A stretch of 64,000 nucleotides of DNA from Mixophyes australis (GCA_036250195.1 JAVHZZ010000009.1:46973061-47037060); one strand, 5' to 3'. Positions 11,440-23,499 are shown, numbered from the stretch's first letter. The notes: generated by a model from the letters alone, not told the origin. Made by a program: numbers and translations.

Positions 11440-12581
11440 CTATGACTGCATTGTCCTGCCCTAGTAAGGCTGCCTTTACTACAACAAAACATTCAGTTCA
11501 GCCCTAGACAATGTAGCTCCAGATACTACATACATTCTCCAGAGATCAAAGCCACAAACATAGCTCTCAAAACAGGGCCACTACATGAAAAAGTTCTCCT
11601 GCACTGCAGAGCACCACTGGAGGAAATCTCATTCCTATCCAGATTTCCTCGACTATAAATTCATCCTTTAATCTTCTAACAAATGTCACCTCTTTGCCAA
11701 CTCACTTCTTTGCCCACCTGCTCGTTCTCCACCTTCCTCCCTCAGAGCCCATGATTTTGCCACCTACTTTGAAGACAAAATCGACACCATTCAACAAGAG
11801 ATTTCCTCATGCCTAACTCTACACACTCCTGTCACTCTACCCACGTTCAGCTAAACACCCCAATCCCCCCTGAAGTAATTATCTCCAGTAACTGACGGCA
11901 AAGTCTCTGCCCTCATCTCATTATCTCACCCTACAACCTGTCTTCTCGACTTTATTCCCTCCCAACTTCTTCACTCCCTCTCCTCCACTACATGCCCACC
12001 TCCAGCTCATATCTTCATTCTGTCTGTCTCCACTGGCACATTTCCATAGTTCTTTAAACATGCGCTCATCTCACCAATTATGAATAAACTATTTCTTGAT
12101 CCAGCCTCGCTCTCCAACTACCATCCTATTTCTCTCCTTTCCTTTGCCTCCGAACTACTTGCGCAATTGGTGTATAACCACCTGTATCACTTTCTCTCCT
12201 CTCACTTCATTTTCAACTTTCTACAATCAGACTTCCACCCCCAACATTCCATGGAAACTGCTCTCACAAAGTGATCAAATATCTAGTTGATCTATTTATT
12301 GCAAATGGGTCAGTTCTCCATACACATTCTCCTGGACCTCTCTGCTGCTTTTGACACTGTTGATCACCCTCTTCTACACACCCTTCACTCCATAGGCCTT
12401 TGAGACACAGTTCTTTCCTTGTTCACTTCCTACATATCAAACCGCTCCTTTAGTGTTTCTACCTCTGACACATCCTCCTCTCCACTCCCACTACCTCTTG
12501 AGGTCCCACAAGGCTCTATTCTTGGCCTTTTACTTTAATCACTGTACACTTCTGCTATTGGGGAACAAGTTCAATTATTTA
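11440..12581 (+). pseudogene. Decayed CR1/L2-clade LINE ORF2, first part
   Basis: Frames shifted by many indels read parts of the region between endonuclease and RT (HHWRKSHSYPDFLDYKF, AHDFATYFEDKIDTIQQE) and the RT fingers and palm ([39 protein letters not shown]). The same segments appear, better preserved, in the LINEs at 17652-22300 and 51247-52763. ORF2 would nick target DNA and reverse-transcribe its RNA. The reading is interrupted at 12582 by a MITE and continues at 14863. Confidence 0.75.
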
Positions 12582-12747
12582 GGGCCTGAGTAATTAAGAG
12601 AGCAAAGCATGAAAAAAACAGTAACTTTGCACCTGGACAAAACCATGTTGCATTGGAGGGGGAGGTAAATTTAAAATGTAGGATAAATTTATAGCTGGGC
12701 TAGAGCATGTCCTAGATGAACTTTAAATTGCAATGTAAAAATGAAGC

Positions 12748-14704
12748 TGTCCTGAACATAGAGAGCTTGCAGTTATTTATAAGGGATAATTCATAACTGC
12801 AGTGTAAATAGGTTGTATCAAATGAATCCATTGATAAGTTAAAGTATAAAAATTAAAGACAGAGAGTCTGATGTAATTGTGTTTGATGGCTTTGTACATT
12901 CCAGTGTGAGAAGATAACCCTTCCACTTTTAGCAGCTTCCAGGATCTCTCTGTCACAACTATATGGCATACCTGCTCTTGTTGGCGCAACTCAGAGGAAG
13001 CTGCGGAATCTAACGTGCCCCTGGTATTCACCAGGGACCCCTGCAAGGAGGTATGGACTCCGCTGCAGGGACACGCAGTCAACTGCGAGATACAAAGAGG
13101 TGTCAGACATGCCGGGTAAGTAACGTTCTGGTAGTAAGAAGTACACAAGGATATCCAGAGGGATGGTGAGACAAGCCGGGTCGGTAACGTTCAGGAAGCG
13201 CAGTACATGGGGAGATCCAAATAGGGGTGGTCAAATGGTCCGGGTCAGTAAGGTCACAGACGAAACAAGGAAGGTCAGGAACAATGCAGAAACTGGTAAC
13301 ACACAAGAAACGCTGGAGGCAGGAAGACCTGATACTCTGGCACTGGTAGGAGGGCCAGGAAGTGTTTATATAGTCCAGTAGCCCAATGAGAAACAGCACT
13401 GCAGCGCTGTCATAATAGCGCCGGGTGAGATCAGCGCATAGCGTCCCGTTGCCAGTATACAGAGGGTGGCCGGGACCGGAAGTTGCCTAGTAACCAGACG
13501 CGCTGGGGGGAGATCACAGGAGGCCGTCCCAGAGAGATCATGGGACGACGCCTGACACTCTCACTGTTAGCTTTAGACACTTGAATAGACTTTGTGGGGC
13601 CGATCACAGCTGGAGATCCTGGTAGTCAGCATGTGAAAGCCTATACAGGTATATAGAAATATGACCTTCAAAGGAAAATGTTGTCATAGTTTATATTTTG
13701 GGAAATCTGGGTGTTACTCCATACTTAGGAGCAGAAAACACACCAGGGTTGTGAATGAAAAGTATGGGGGTATACGTGAACAGCTAAAATCACATATCTT
13801 TGGAAAAGCTATGTCACATTGTCATAATGTCGTCATGTTTGGTATTTAAATGTGCGGGAGATTATGACCGGTTTATTGAACAGGGAGTTATTTCTCTGGG
13901 AAATATCTGTGAAGAATTACCCACAGGTCAAGATTTTGGGAATATTTGTGAGCAAAGTATAGTGACACCCAGGGGACATCCCTGCCCCCTATTAGCATTA
14001 AACACTGCCCTTTGAAGACCATCCCATATGTTGTTGCTTAAAAACCGGTGTTCTGAAAGAACAAACTGTCAGACTTTTTGGGAAATCAATTCACATTGAT
14101 AAGCTGTCCATCTTCCTAGCCAAATTTCCCTTGGCCAGAATGCAATTCATGTAAGTGAAAATCTGAATGTAACCCCTTTTTATTTTAAACTGTTTTTGCT
14201 TGTTATGTCAATTAATTGTTATTCATTGTTTTTCTTTTTATCTGAATGCCCTGTATTTTTGTATATTAAATCTATAATTTAATAAGTTGCGTCCTTGATA
14301 CTCTAACGAATCCATTAGCCTATTAGAAGAAGAAATTGCTCGACCAGGTGTGATTTGTTGATACATTTGATTAACAAGCTGTGTGTGCTTGCTCTTACAT
14401 TTGTGTAACAGTCTGGGGGTGTGAAGCGTTAACCCTGTGCGTGCTGGTGTTTGCATTGCTAGTTTGTGGATAGCTAGAAACCTGCGTGCCAGTGTGGAAC
14501 AGTATATTGGGGTCCTATTGCCCATTTTCAATAGGTGGTGGCAGAACCTGAAGTGTCTGGGGGTGTGAGAACGCTGTGTTTGGGGGCGATTCCGTAGGTC
14601 TATAACCTGTGTGATAGGTAGTGAGAGACTGCGGGCTGAAATCGTGTGTGACCTCATAGAGCGAACACCCCAAAGTCACGGCAGCTGGGAGCATGTTCGT
14701 GACA
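12748..14704. mobile_element. Solo LTR-like insertion, TSD GAAGC
   Basis: The block starts TGTCCTGAACATAG and ends TTCGTGACA. GAAGC flanks both sides (12743-12747 and 14705-14709), and removing it rejoins the MITE consensus. Its own length is ~1,345 bp once the nested LTR at 12951-13557 (with its TSD) is discounted. No coding frame is supportable. Terminal TG...CA and a 5-bp TSD fit an LTR of a Gypsy or retrovirus-like element; class not resolved. Confidence 0.65.
12951..13557 (-). mobile_element. Solo Gypsy LTR, TSD CTCTC
   Basis: A 607-bp block runs TGTCACAACTATATGG ... GACGACGCCTGACA with CTCTC on both sides (12946-12950 and 13558-13562). On the minus strand it aligns with the LTR at 5296-5762. 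It holds internal ~60-bp subrepeats (GGGTCAGTAAGGTCA / GGGTCGGTAACGTTC types). It is the innermost of the nested insertions here. Confidence 0.85.
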
Positions 14705-14862
14705 GAAGCTATCAAGTATTTGTGTGCTACATGAAAAAACTGCTAGAATTTAACTTATGTGCAAAATAATAAAGTCATTTGCACCCCTAGCATTGTAACA
14801 TGGTTTGTCCTGAAGAACATTTACTCCTTTTTTTGCCTCACTTTACTTAATGACTCTGGCCC

Positions 14863-15725
14863 TCAGTCTCCAGTTCCACCTCTATGCTGATGACACTCAA
14901 ATCTATATTTCTTTCCTCATCCTCTCCCTTTATGTACTATCTTGTGTTACCACCTGTTTTGCTGCTATCTCCATATGGATGTCCCAATGCTACCTAAAGC
15001 TCGAAATGTCCAAAACATGTCCTCCCAGAGTCAATACATACCCGCAAATATCTCTCACTGTCAATAACACTAAAATTTCCACAGTCTCCCAAGCCTGCTG
15101 CCTTGGAGTCATACTTGCCCTCTGTTTTATTCCTCACATCCAGACACTCTCCTAGTCCTGTCGACTGTACCTTAGAAACATTGCCTGATTATGACCCTTT
15201 CTTACAAATTATACACTCTTATCTACAAAGCCCTCAACAACAACCTTTTCATACATCTAAGTCTCATATCAAATTACTCTCCCTCCCACCCTCTTAGATA
15301 TACCTCTGATCTGTGTCTTGTCTTGTTTCTGGTAACCACCTCTCTTCTCCCACCTACACGACTTTTCCTGTGCTGCTCCCCACTAATGGTATTTCCCTAC
15401 CATTCCCAATCAGGCTTTCCCACAGTCTTCAAATTAATTACTTTCTAAAGCTTAATTTATCCCTAATGATACTTCTCACACTAATGCACCCTCACAATTC
15501 CCAATCTCCACGTTGAGCCACATTCTCTCCTCTTGTTTCAGCTGTGCCCTCCTTCACTTAGAATATTAATTCTCTAATGAGCAGGGAGCTCGATAACGTT
15601 TGGTTTTTTTTAACTCTGCATTTATTTTGTCTACCTTGTATGTCCCTGTTTTATGTATGTCCTGTTTTCACTACTGAGGAGCACTGTGACGCCTTACAAA
15701 TCTACAATGTTAAAAATCACTATTA
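14863..15725 (+). pseudogene. Decayed CR1/L2-clade LINE ORF2, second part
   Basis: The reading resumes with LQFHLYADDTQIYIS, which contains the RT YADD catalytic motif, then VNNTKISTVSQACCLGVI and traces of the C-terminal region. The end, GAGCACTGTGACGCCTTACAAATC, is a LINE 3'-UTR-like tail. Together with 11440-12581 it makes one LINE split by the nested insertion at 12582-14862. Many frameshifts; no functional product. Confidence 0.75.
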
Positions 15726-15871
15726 CCTTACTGCCTCCATTAATGGTTCATTAGATATATAGGCAAAGTAAGTGACTTACAACATGTGTTTATCACAGTC
15801 TTTTCTCACAGCTTGTAGGCTCCATGGTGTGGCTATAATGAGGCCTGATAGGCAACACAGAGCGGTGGTAG

Positions 15872-16282
15872 TCAGCATATCGTTGCTAACTACCCTGACA
15901 AGACTTACCCCAACATGAGGACTCCGAAGGGCGCCTTCCCGACGATCAGCGATGATGACTACTCTTCAAAGCCCAATCACGATAAAGTAAGAAGCCGGCT
16001 CCACTTCATGACGTCATTCCCCATGGCGACGTTATTATCACTGTTGTTAAGCGGGTAATGTAAGTATGCGCCCATGTACAATGTAGTTTACAAATCCTTC
16101 TACAACAGCGATATTACCGTCGCCATGGTGAATGACGTCATGAAGTGGAGCCGGCTTATTACTTGAAAGTCACTTTGAAGAGTAGTCGTCATCGCGGATC
16201 GTTGGGAAGGAGCCCTTCAGAGTCCTCATGTCGGGCTAAGTCTCGTCGGGGTACTCGGCATCAATATGCCGTACCCCACCCA
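15872..16282. mobile_element. MITE-like element with ~160-bp inverted arms
   Basis: The left arm (~15880-16045) includes GACTACTCTTCAAAG, AGCCGGCTCCACTTCATGACG and CCATGGCGACG. The right arm (~16098-16275) is its reverse complement at roughly 85-90% by eye. The arms are GC-rich, the centre short and AT-rich. Exact ends and TSD are unclear. Confidence 0.7.
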
Positions 16283-16616
16283 CACAGAGAATCTGTATTG
16301 ATAACCTATAGCTAAGAATTATGGGAAATGTCAGACTCAGGGGGAGGAAGACATGGGGTTGACAGATGTTAATCAGGATATAGTGGGTAGAAGTATAGAG
16401 TTTAAAAATTAGTGAGTTTCCTTACTAAAAAAAGTAAATAAAATAAAATAAAAAGTTCCAAAGTCATAGCTTAGCTGAGCATGTTCATACTTCTTTGATG
16501 CAAATTTATATTCTTACCTTTCTTTATTACTCTGATTACTGAGCTTTTCCCAGCATTCTCCAACCCCATGAATAGAATTGTAACACTCCTGCAAGAAAAA
16601 GAAATCACCCAATTTA

Positions 16617-16620
<4 letters not shown>
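16283..16620. other. No recognised feature
   Basis: AT-rich sequence with an AAATAAAATAAAA run near 16435; nothing else seen. Confidence 0.5.
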
Positions 16621-16669
<49 letters not shown>

Positions 16670-16690
16670 TTATATATATATATATACACG
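16621..16690. repeat. (TA)n microsatellite
   Basis: About 65 bp of TA repeats interrupted by TTTATTTA. Confidence 0.95.
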
Positions 16691-16694
16691 TACA

Positions 16695-17143
16695 TATACA
16701 ATACTGTGCAAAAGTTTTAGGCAGGTGTGGAAAAAATGCTGCAAAGTAAGAATGCATTCAAAAATAGAAGTGTTAATGTGTTAATAGTTTATTTTTTATC
16801 AATTAACAAAATGCAAAGTGAATGAACAGAGGAGAAATCAAAACAATATTATTTGGTGTGACCACCCTTTGCCTTCAAAACAGCATCAGTTTTTCTAGGT
16901 ACACTTGCATAAAGTCAGGGATTTTGTAGAATTACAGTGTAGTGTATGATTAACCAATCATACCAAACAGGTGGTAATAATCATCATTTTCATATTTAGG
17001 TTGAAACACAATCATAAACTGAAACAGAAACAGCTTTGTAGGAGGCTTAAAACTGGATGAAGAACAGCCAAACTCTGCTGCAAAGGTGATGTTGTGGAAG
17101 ACAGCTTCTTGTCACAGGTCATATACCATGGCAAGTCTGAGCG
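16695..17143 (+). mobile_element. 5' end of a Tc1-like transposon
   Basis: ATACTGTGCAAAAGTTTTAGGCA is the TIR type of a Tc1-like family I know from fish and frog genomes. The downstream leader (CAGCTTTGTAGGAGGC, GAAGAACAGCCAAACTC) is also typical. It ends just after a possible transposase start, ACCATGGCAAGTCTGAGC. The rest of the transposase is missing, so this is a 5' fragment. Confidence 0.6.
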
Positions 17144-17650
17144 TATGGAAAATTAATCTGCGCATGCTCAAAACTGGACAATATGCAACTAAATGTCACA
17201 ATGTTCAATTAATCTTCTTTATGCAAAGGACACTTACCGCAGCCTAGGTTTTCTTGGAGGGAACAGGGTGGGGAAGGGGCGCTTGCCCGTAGTCAATATA
17301 CAGCAAGGGTGTGCCAAACTTGAATGCATGCAGCCACGTCTGATTCAAGATTTGGGCATTGCAAAGTTACCTGTTTTTCTGTCGTAACTCTTGCTCCAGA
17401 TATAGGGCTAGTCTAAGTCTTGATTATTAGTGATGACAATCTTATATGAATGCTATAACATGTGCTTGGAATCAGAAGCAACTGTAAAAATGTATTTTAT
17501 GTTCAGTAGACATTAAGATCAAAAATGTATTTCATCCATAAAAATTTTTTGGGGGGTTTTAAACTGTTTTGTCATTAATGCTTATATTATTAACAGATGA
17601 CAGGTGAAAGCATGTTGCGCTCAGTATGCATGCCTTGATGAATCGGGCTC

Positions 17651-17651
<1 letters not shown>
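17144..17651. other. No recognised feature
   Basis: No coding, repeat or TIR signal that I can support. Confidence 0.45.
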
Positions 17652-17686
<35 letters not shown>

Positions 17687-17959
17687 CCTTTATTTGTTAG
17701 GCGCCACAAGAGTTCCGCAGCGCCGTACAATGCACAGACAATAGACAGTACAGGGTAAAACATTACTGAGCAGTAAACAAAAATACCAACAGTTCTGAAG
17801 CTCCAAGCAGGCTAATGCAGAAAGGACAGAGCAGAAGAGTAGGTAAGGACACAGGAGGGAAGAGGGCCCTGCTCAAATGAGCTTACATCCTAAGGGAGCG
17901 TGAACAAAACTCAGGTACGAGAGGGGCCAGTTGATGTAAGGGAGGGAGGGGACAGTGGG

Positions 17960-20872
17960 TTAGGTGGAAGGATGGTAGGCTTTGAGGAACGGGTGGGTTT
18001 TTAGTGCCCGTTTGAAGGAGCTTAGAGTGGGAGAGAGACGGACGGAGCGAGGGAGGTCATTCCAGTGAAGGGGGGCTGCCCGGGAGAAGTCTTGGATTCT
18101 GGAGTGGGAAGAGGTAATCAGAGAGGAGGAGAGGCGACGGTCACTGGCCGAGTGCAGGGAGCGGGCAGGAGTGTGAATGGAGAGGAGGTTGGAGATGTAG
18201 GGGGCAGTAGACTGGGAAAGTGCCTTGTATGTGGTGGTCAGGAGTTTGAAGATGATTCTGTAGGGGATGGGGAGCCAGTGTAGCTCAAGGCAGAGAGGGG
18301 AAGTGGAGGAGGAGCGGCGAGAGAGGAAGATGAGTCTGGCAGGGGCAGGCCGGTGAGGAGGAGGTTGCAGTAGTCGAGGCGTGAGGTAATGAGAGCGTGG
18401 ATGATAGTTTTGGTGGCATCCTGAGAGAGAAAAGGCTGGATGTGGGCAATGTTGCGAAGTTGAAAGCAACAGGCTTGGGCAAGGGATTGAATGTGGGGGG
18501 TAAAGGAGAAAGAGGAGTCGAAGGTAACACCCAGGCAGCGAAGTTGGGTGACAGAGGAGATGGAGGTGTTGTTGACAGTGATAGAGAGGTCATGGTGGAA
18601 GGGGAGCCTGGGAAGAGGAAAGACAATTATTTCAGTTTTAGAGATGTTAATTTTAAGAAAGCGCGAGGACATCCAGGAGGAGATGGCCGAGAGGCAGTCG
18701 GATACACGAGAGAGAAGGGAGGGAGAGAGATCGGGTGAGGAGATGTAGAGTTGGATGTCGTCAGCGTAAAGGTGATACTGAAGACCGAAGGAGGAGATGA
18801 GAGCACCAAGGGAGGAGGTATAGAGCGAAAATAGAAGAGGGCCGAGAACAGAGCCCTGAGGGACTCCAACAGGGAGAGGGGAGGGGGTGGAGGAGGAGTC
18901 AGACGTGGATACAGAGAAGGAGCGGTTCGCGAGGTATGAGGTGAACCAGGCAAGGACAGAACCAGATAGGCCAAGAGAGAGAAGAGTTTGTAGCAGGAGG
19001 CGGTGGTCAACGGTGTCGAAGGCCGCAGAGAGGTCGAGGAGGATGAGTAGGGAGAAGTGACCCTTGGATACAAGGTCGTTGGTAACTTTGGCCAGGGCAG
19101 TTTCAGTGGAGTGGAGGGGGCGGAAGCCTGATTGGAGAGGGTCGAGGAGGGAGTAGTCCGAGAGGTGTTTGGTGAGGCGGTTGTAGACAATCCTCTCAAG
19201 TAGTTTGGAGGCAAAGGGGAGAAGTGAGATAGGGCGATAGTTAGCAGGTGAGGTGGGGTCAAGGTTAGGTTTTTTGAGGATAGGAGAGATAAGAGCATGT
19301 TTGAATGAGGAGGGGACAACTCCAGAGGAGAGTGAAAGGTTAAAGAGGTGAGCGAGGTAAGAGCAGGCAGTGGAAGAGAGAGAAAGCAAAGGAGGCGAGA
19401 GAGGATAGGGTCGAGAGGACAGGTGGAGGGTAGAGAGGATAGAATAAGTGAGCGAACTTCTTCACCCGAGGTGAGGCAGAAGGAGCACTAGGGTTGGATG
19501 TTGGGGGGAGGGGGAGGGAAGAGGGGGGGAAGAGAGGGATGGGATGTTAAGCCTGATGGCCTCGATTTTGGAAGTGAAAAAGGTGGCGAGGTCAGAGGCG
19601 GAGAGGGAAGGCGGGATAAGAGGGAGGTGGAGAGAGGAGGGAGTTGAAGGTGGCAAAGAGACGGCGAGGATTGGAGGAGTGAGAAGAAATGAGGGACTTA
19701 AAGAAGGATTGTTTAGCAAGGGAGAGGGCGGAGCAGAATGAGGTGAGGATAAATTTAAAATGGAGGAAGTCGGCCAGGGAGCGAGATTTCCTCCAGAGGC
19801 GTTCAGCAGTGCGAGAGCACTTTTGGAGGAAGCGGGTAAGGTTGGAGTGCCAAGGTTGGGGAATGAGGCAGCGCTGGCGGATGGAGGAGACCGGTGCAAC
19901 AGCATCAAGGGCAGTAGTAAGGGAAGGGTTGTAGAGAGAGGACGCCTGGTCAGGGCAGGTCAAGGAGGGAAGAGGTGAGAGGAGAGTTTCGAGCGAGGAG
20001 GAGAAAGCAGTAGGGTCAATAGCATCAAGGTTGCGCCTAGTGAAGGTAGATTTAAGCGAGGTGGGAGCTTGGCAGGAGGAGAGAGTGAAGGAGAGTAGAT
20101 GGTGGTTGGAGAGTGGGAAGGGAGAGTTAGAGAAGTCGGAGAGGTCACAGAGATGAGAGAAGACGAAGTCCAAGGCATGACCATGAGAGTGGGTGGGAGA
20201 AGAGGTCCATTGGGTGAGGCCTAGTGAGGTGGAGAGGGCGAGAAGTTTGATGGTGGCAGGGTCAGAGCAGTTGTCAATGGGGATGTTAAAATCGCCAAGT
20301 ATGATGGATGGAAGGTCGGAGGAAAGGTAGTGAGGGAGCCAGGCAGCGAAGTTGTCAAGGTAAAGGGAAGTAGGGCCAGGGGGTCAGTAGATGACAGAGA
20401 CGCGGAGGTGGATGGGGAAGAAGAGACGAATGGAATGTACTTCAAAGGAGGACGCCCATCGGGTCTGGTGGAGTGGGTGAAGGAGAGACCCCCGTAGGAG
20501 AGAGCAGCAGGTGAGACGGTGTCAGAGGAGGAGAGCCAGGTTTCAGTGATGGCAAGGAGGTTAAGAGAGTTAGAGATGAAGAGGTCGTGGATGGAGGGGA
20601 GTTTGTTGCAGATGGACCTGGAGTTCCAGAGGGCACATGAGAAGGGGAGGGAGGGAGGGAAGAGGGGAGATTCGGATAAGTTTGTCAGGGTTGATGGAGC
20701 GAGGCGGAGGGTGAGAGAAGGGGCAGTGAGAAATGGGGCCAGAAAGGTGGCAAGGGGAGAGGATGGGTATAGGAGCCGAGCGGGGCGGCATGGTGAGAGA
20801 TAGGTTATGGAGGCAGAGGCAGGAGCACCAGAAGCACAAGGGTAGAGGTTTCAATGAGGGTAGAGGTTTCAA
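17960..20872 (-). pseudogene. LINE ORF2: endonuclease and reverse transcriptase, frameshifted
   Basis: Reading down the minus strand, the APE-type endonuclease gives NLLAITETWL (~20540) and IILGDFNIPIDN (~20300), then DFVFSHLCDLSDF. A linker follows with PWHSNLTRFLQKCSRTAERL and SASDLATFFTSKIEAIR. The RT frame 18238-19389 (383 aa) has [32 protein letters not shown] (motif A), [12 protein letters not shown] and [13 protein letters not shown] (motif C, YADD), then LGVTFDSS. Frame changes lie between endonuclease and RT (near 19590) and near 18290, after which the C-terminal part continues in another frame to [18 protein letters not shown] at 17960. An in-frame TGA near 20387 replaces a likely CGA. 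The catalytic motifs are intact, but the protein is not. Confidence 0.85.
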
Positions 20873-20940
20873 TGCACGAGGGTAGAGGTTCCAATGGGGG
20901 TAGAGGTTTCAATGCATGAGGGTAGAGGTTTCAATGAAAA
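20850..20940. repeat. ~22-bp tandem repeat
   Basis: Four copies of GAGGGTAGAGGTT(T/C)CAATG(A/C/G) in a row at the boundary between ORF2 and the 5' region of the LINE. Confidence 0.8.
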
Positions 20941-21283
20941 CGAGGAAAAAAAAGCAGTAGATGGGGACAAAACAAGTGACCAAATGAGCAATATGGTACA
21001 GTAATAGTGAGTGTAGGGCAGGGCACAGCAAGAGGACAATCAGAGAATAAAATGGAGGAGCAGAGCAGAAATAATAATCGGGAGAAGATAAAATGCAATA
21101 CAATACAGTAAAATAAAATCAGCGTGGATAACAAAGATAAAATGCAATACAATACAGTAAAATGAAATCAGTGCAGCCAGAGCATGAGTGTTCACGGGAG
21201 CAGGATGTCCAGGATGGGAGACCACGGGAGCAGGGCTGGGATGCGAGTCCACAGGAGCAGAGGCCAGCGGAGGATGGATGGAC

Positions 21284-21640
21284 GAGTCCCAGGAACAGAG
21301 ATCAAACAGCAGGGAGGAGAGCGTGGAGGACCGACAGAGGCAAGCCAGGCTAGAAGAGCGGAGACCAGACCAGGAGGCAATAGGAGGCTGGAGCGAAGGC
21401 CGAATCACGGAGGCCACGTGTGGCTGGAGCGGGAGGCAGACAATGGTGGACAGTCCAGTCGGAGAGTCCCAGGAACAGAGATCAACAGCAGGGAGGAGAA
21501 AGTGGAGGACCGACAGAGGCAAGCCAGGCCGGAGGAGCGGAGACCAGACCAGGAGGCAGTAGGAGGCTGGAGCGGAGGCCGGATCACAGAGGCCACGTGA
21601 GGCTGGAGCAGGAGGCCAACAATGGGGGACATTCCAGTCA
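21284..21640 (-). repeat. ~180-bp tandem units in the LINE 5' region
   Basis: GAGTCCCAGGAACAGAGATC begins units at 21284 and 21464, each running through GAGGACCGACAGAGGCAAGCC, AGACCAGACCAGGAGGCA and GAGGCCACGTG. A partial third unit starts near 21640. The repeats are GC-rich, in the 5' untranslated part of the LINE, where other LINEs carry promoter monomers. That role is inference. Confidence 0.6.
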
Positions 21641-22310
21641 GAGAGTGGGCGACCAGCAGGGGACACTGGCGAGGTATCAGGAGCCGGGAGAGCTGGAGGC
21701 GGCAGGACCAGCTGAGAGGTAAGCCGAAGCCGCGGCCTGTAGTAGATGGAGTTGGCAGCGGCCGGAAGTCCCACATCAACGGAAGTCGACAGGCGACAAG
21801 ACCGGGTTACAGCGTCAGATACATCTCGGCGGCCGGGAGTTAGGAGAGAAGCAGAGGAGGCCGAGCGGTTGTTTGGATGGCCCTCAGAGTAGAAGAGACC
21901 AGCTGGATGGAGGGCCGAGGTCTGCAGTAGATGGAGGCTGCGGCGGCAGTGGCCGGTAGTCAGGCACGGAGGAAGAGGACAAAGCCATTGAAGAGGTCAG
22001 TGGAAGGCAGCGTGGAGAGGCATCCCAGGTAAGAAATACGGGGCTCAGATGGATGTTCTAAGTAGGGCTCCAGTGGGAGCTCTCAGCAGACACGTCTGCA
22101 CACCTCAAGAGCAAGAAAATAGTCTTTGTCTTCAGTTGCGCATTGAGGGTGGATTGAGAAGTGCAGGTGGCAGAGAAGTGAGTTGAAGGTGGAAGAGAAG
22201 TGATGTGGATTAGAAGACTGGGTGGATATTAGAGATTTGAAGTATGCTTATTTGGAAATTGAACTTAAAACTATGAATTTACACTGGAGGGACTTGGGAT
22301 AAGTAGGACA

Positions 22311-23250
22311 TTTCCTCTAGTGGCACTCTGCATTGCGGGAGCACTTTTGCAGGTAGCAACTTTGTTTGGTGTATCATGGTTGGGATTTGGTTCATCAGAG
22401 ACTGTTTGTGGTGGCTGGAACTGTGACTTATGTGAGTGTTTTATTGTAAAAAGAGGCAGTCTGATTAGGGCAGGACAGTGCAGTCATAGAAGTGGATTTG
22501 GCCAAGATTACTTAGGCGTCAGTGTGTACATGTGGATTTGGGTGCAATCGGGAGGGCATGAGGTAAGGTGAAGCTGAAGGAAAGAAGATTGTGGTTGGAA
22601 AGTGGAAAGGCAAAGTTCAATATTGAAATCACCTACTATGAGAGTAGGCAGGTCAAATGATCATAAATAAGAGAGCCAGGCAGCGAAATAATCAAGAAAT
22701 TGGAAACCTGGACCTGGGTGGTGATAAATGATAGCAACACGAAGGTGGAGAGGACAAAATAGGCAAATAGTCTGGACTCCAATGGAAGAGAAGAGAGGGA
22801 AAGGACAAAGGGCATGATTTTAAAGGTGCAGTTTGTAGAAAGTAGAATGCATACTCCACCATCTTGTCTGTTACATGGTGTTAGGGAAAGTCCCCTGAAG
22901 GAGAGAGCTGCAGGGGATGTTGTGTCAGAGAAGGTGAGCCAGGTCTCCTTAATGGCAAGGAGGTTGAGAGATTTAGATATTAATAGATTATGAATGGATT
23001 CAAGTTTGTTACAACTGATCTGGCATTCCAAAGTGCATAGGACAAGAGAAGATAGGGTAGTGGAGATGTGTGGATAAGGTTGGTGGGTTTTGAGTTTACA
23101 GAGTGGATGGAAAGTTTTGGCATGGAGCACTGACCATGAGCAGATAGTGGGGATTATATGGGGCCTTAGGTTAGGTGAGATGTCACCAGCAACCATTAGA
23201 CAGAGCAGGGTGAGAAACAGGACATACAAGGATGAGTTGTGGGTATGAAG
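22311..23250 (-). pseudogene. Older LINE fragment: endonuclease and linker
   Basis: A minus-strand frame (22636-23229) reads NLLAIKETWLTFSDTTS, the catalytic-Glu segment of the APE endonuclease, preceded by LECQISCNKLESIHNLLIS, parallel to the younger LINE. The text at 22311-22345 (CCTCTAGTGGCACTCTGC, GCGGGAGCACTTTTG) aligns with 19790-19830 of the younger copy. RT is absent. It lies in the same orientation directly beyond the 5' end of the younger LINE. Confidence 0.7.
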
Positions 23251-23499
23251 TATATTTCTATTTACATTTATAGGTTACATTTATGTAGGTGCATTTCAAG
23301 AGTGCAAAAATCAAAACAGTTCATGACTAGCAAGGAGAGAAGTAGTGAATGGGAAATAATAATAGGAGAGGGAGAAACAGGATGCTAGAAAGAGAAGGGG
23401 AGTTTGGAGAGAAGTGTGGACAAAGAGAGTAGGAGAAAATTAGGGTGTAAATGGAGTAGGTGCATGAAGGAGAGATGTGAGAGAAGACACAAAAGGCCG

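Larger units (their letters stand above)
12582..14862. mobile_element. MITE (GGGCCTGA family) carrying nested insertions
   Basis: The left end GGGCCTGAGTAATTAAG and right end CTTAATGACTCTGGCCC are inverted. The inner left text CTTTGCACCTGGACAAAACC and the inner right text GCATTGTAACATGGTTTGTCC match the short intact relative at 53154-53430. The MITE body is split at 12748/14704 by a solo LTR. It sits inside the LINE ORF2 remnant. Flanking TTA (left) and TCA (right) may be a decayed 3-bp duplication. Confidence 0.75.
17652..22300 (-). mobile_element. Long CR1/L2-clade LINE
   Basis: The 3' end on the minus strand is an (ATA)n tail at 17652-17690, preceded by the conserved GGCGCTGCGGAAnnnTTGTGGCGCC tail (17697-17730 on plus). 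ORF2 spans ~17960-20872 and a GC-rich 5' region extends to about 22250-22300. The 5' boundary is uncertain because an older LINE fossil in the same orientation abuts it. Confidence 0.8.

Noticed and set aside
18397..18748. Plus-strand frames in the LINE
   Set aside because: Antisense shadows of the minus-strand RT, with composition (Gly/Arg/Glu-rich) mirroring the Ser/Pro/Leu-rich sense strand.
21162..21843. Overlapping Arg/Gly-rich frames in the LINE 5' region
   Set aside because: They come from GC-rich 180-bp tandem units read in all frames; no ORF1 domain could be recognised.
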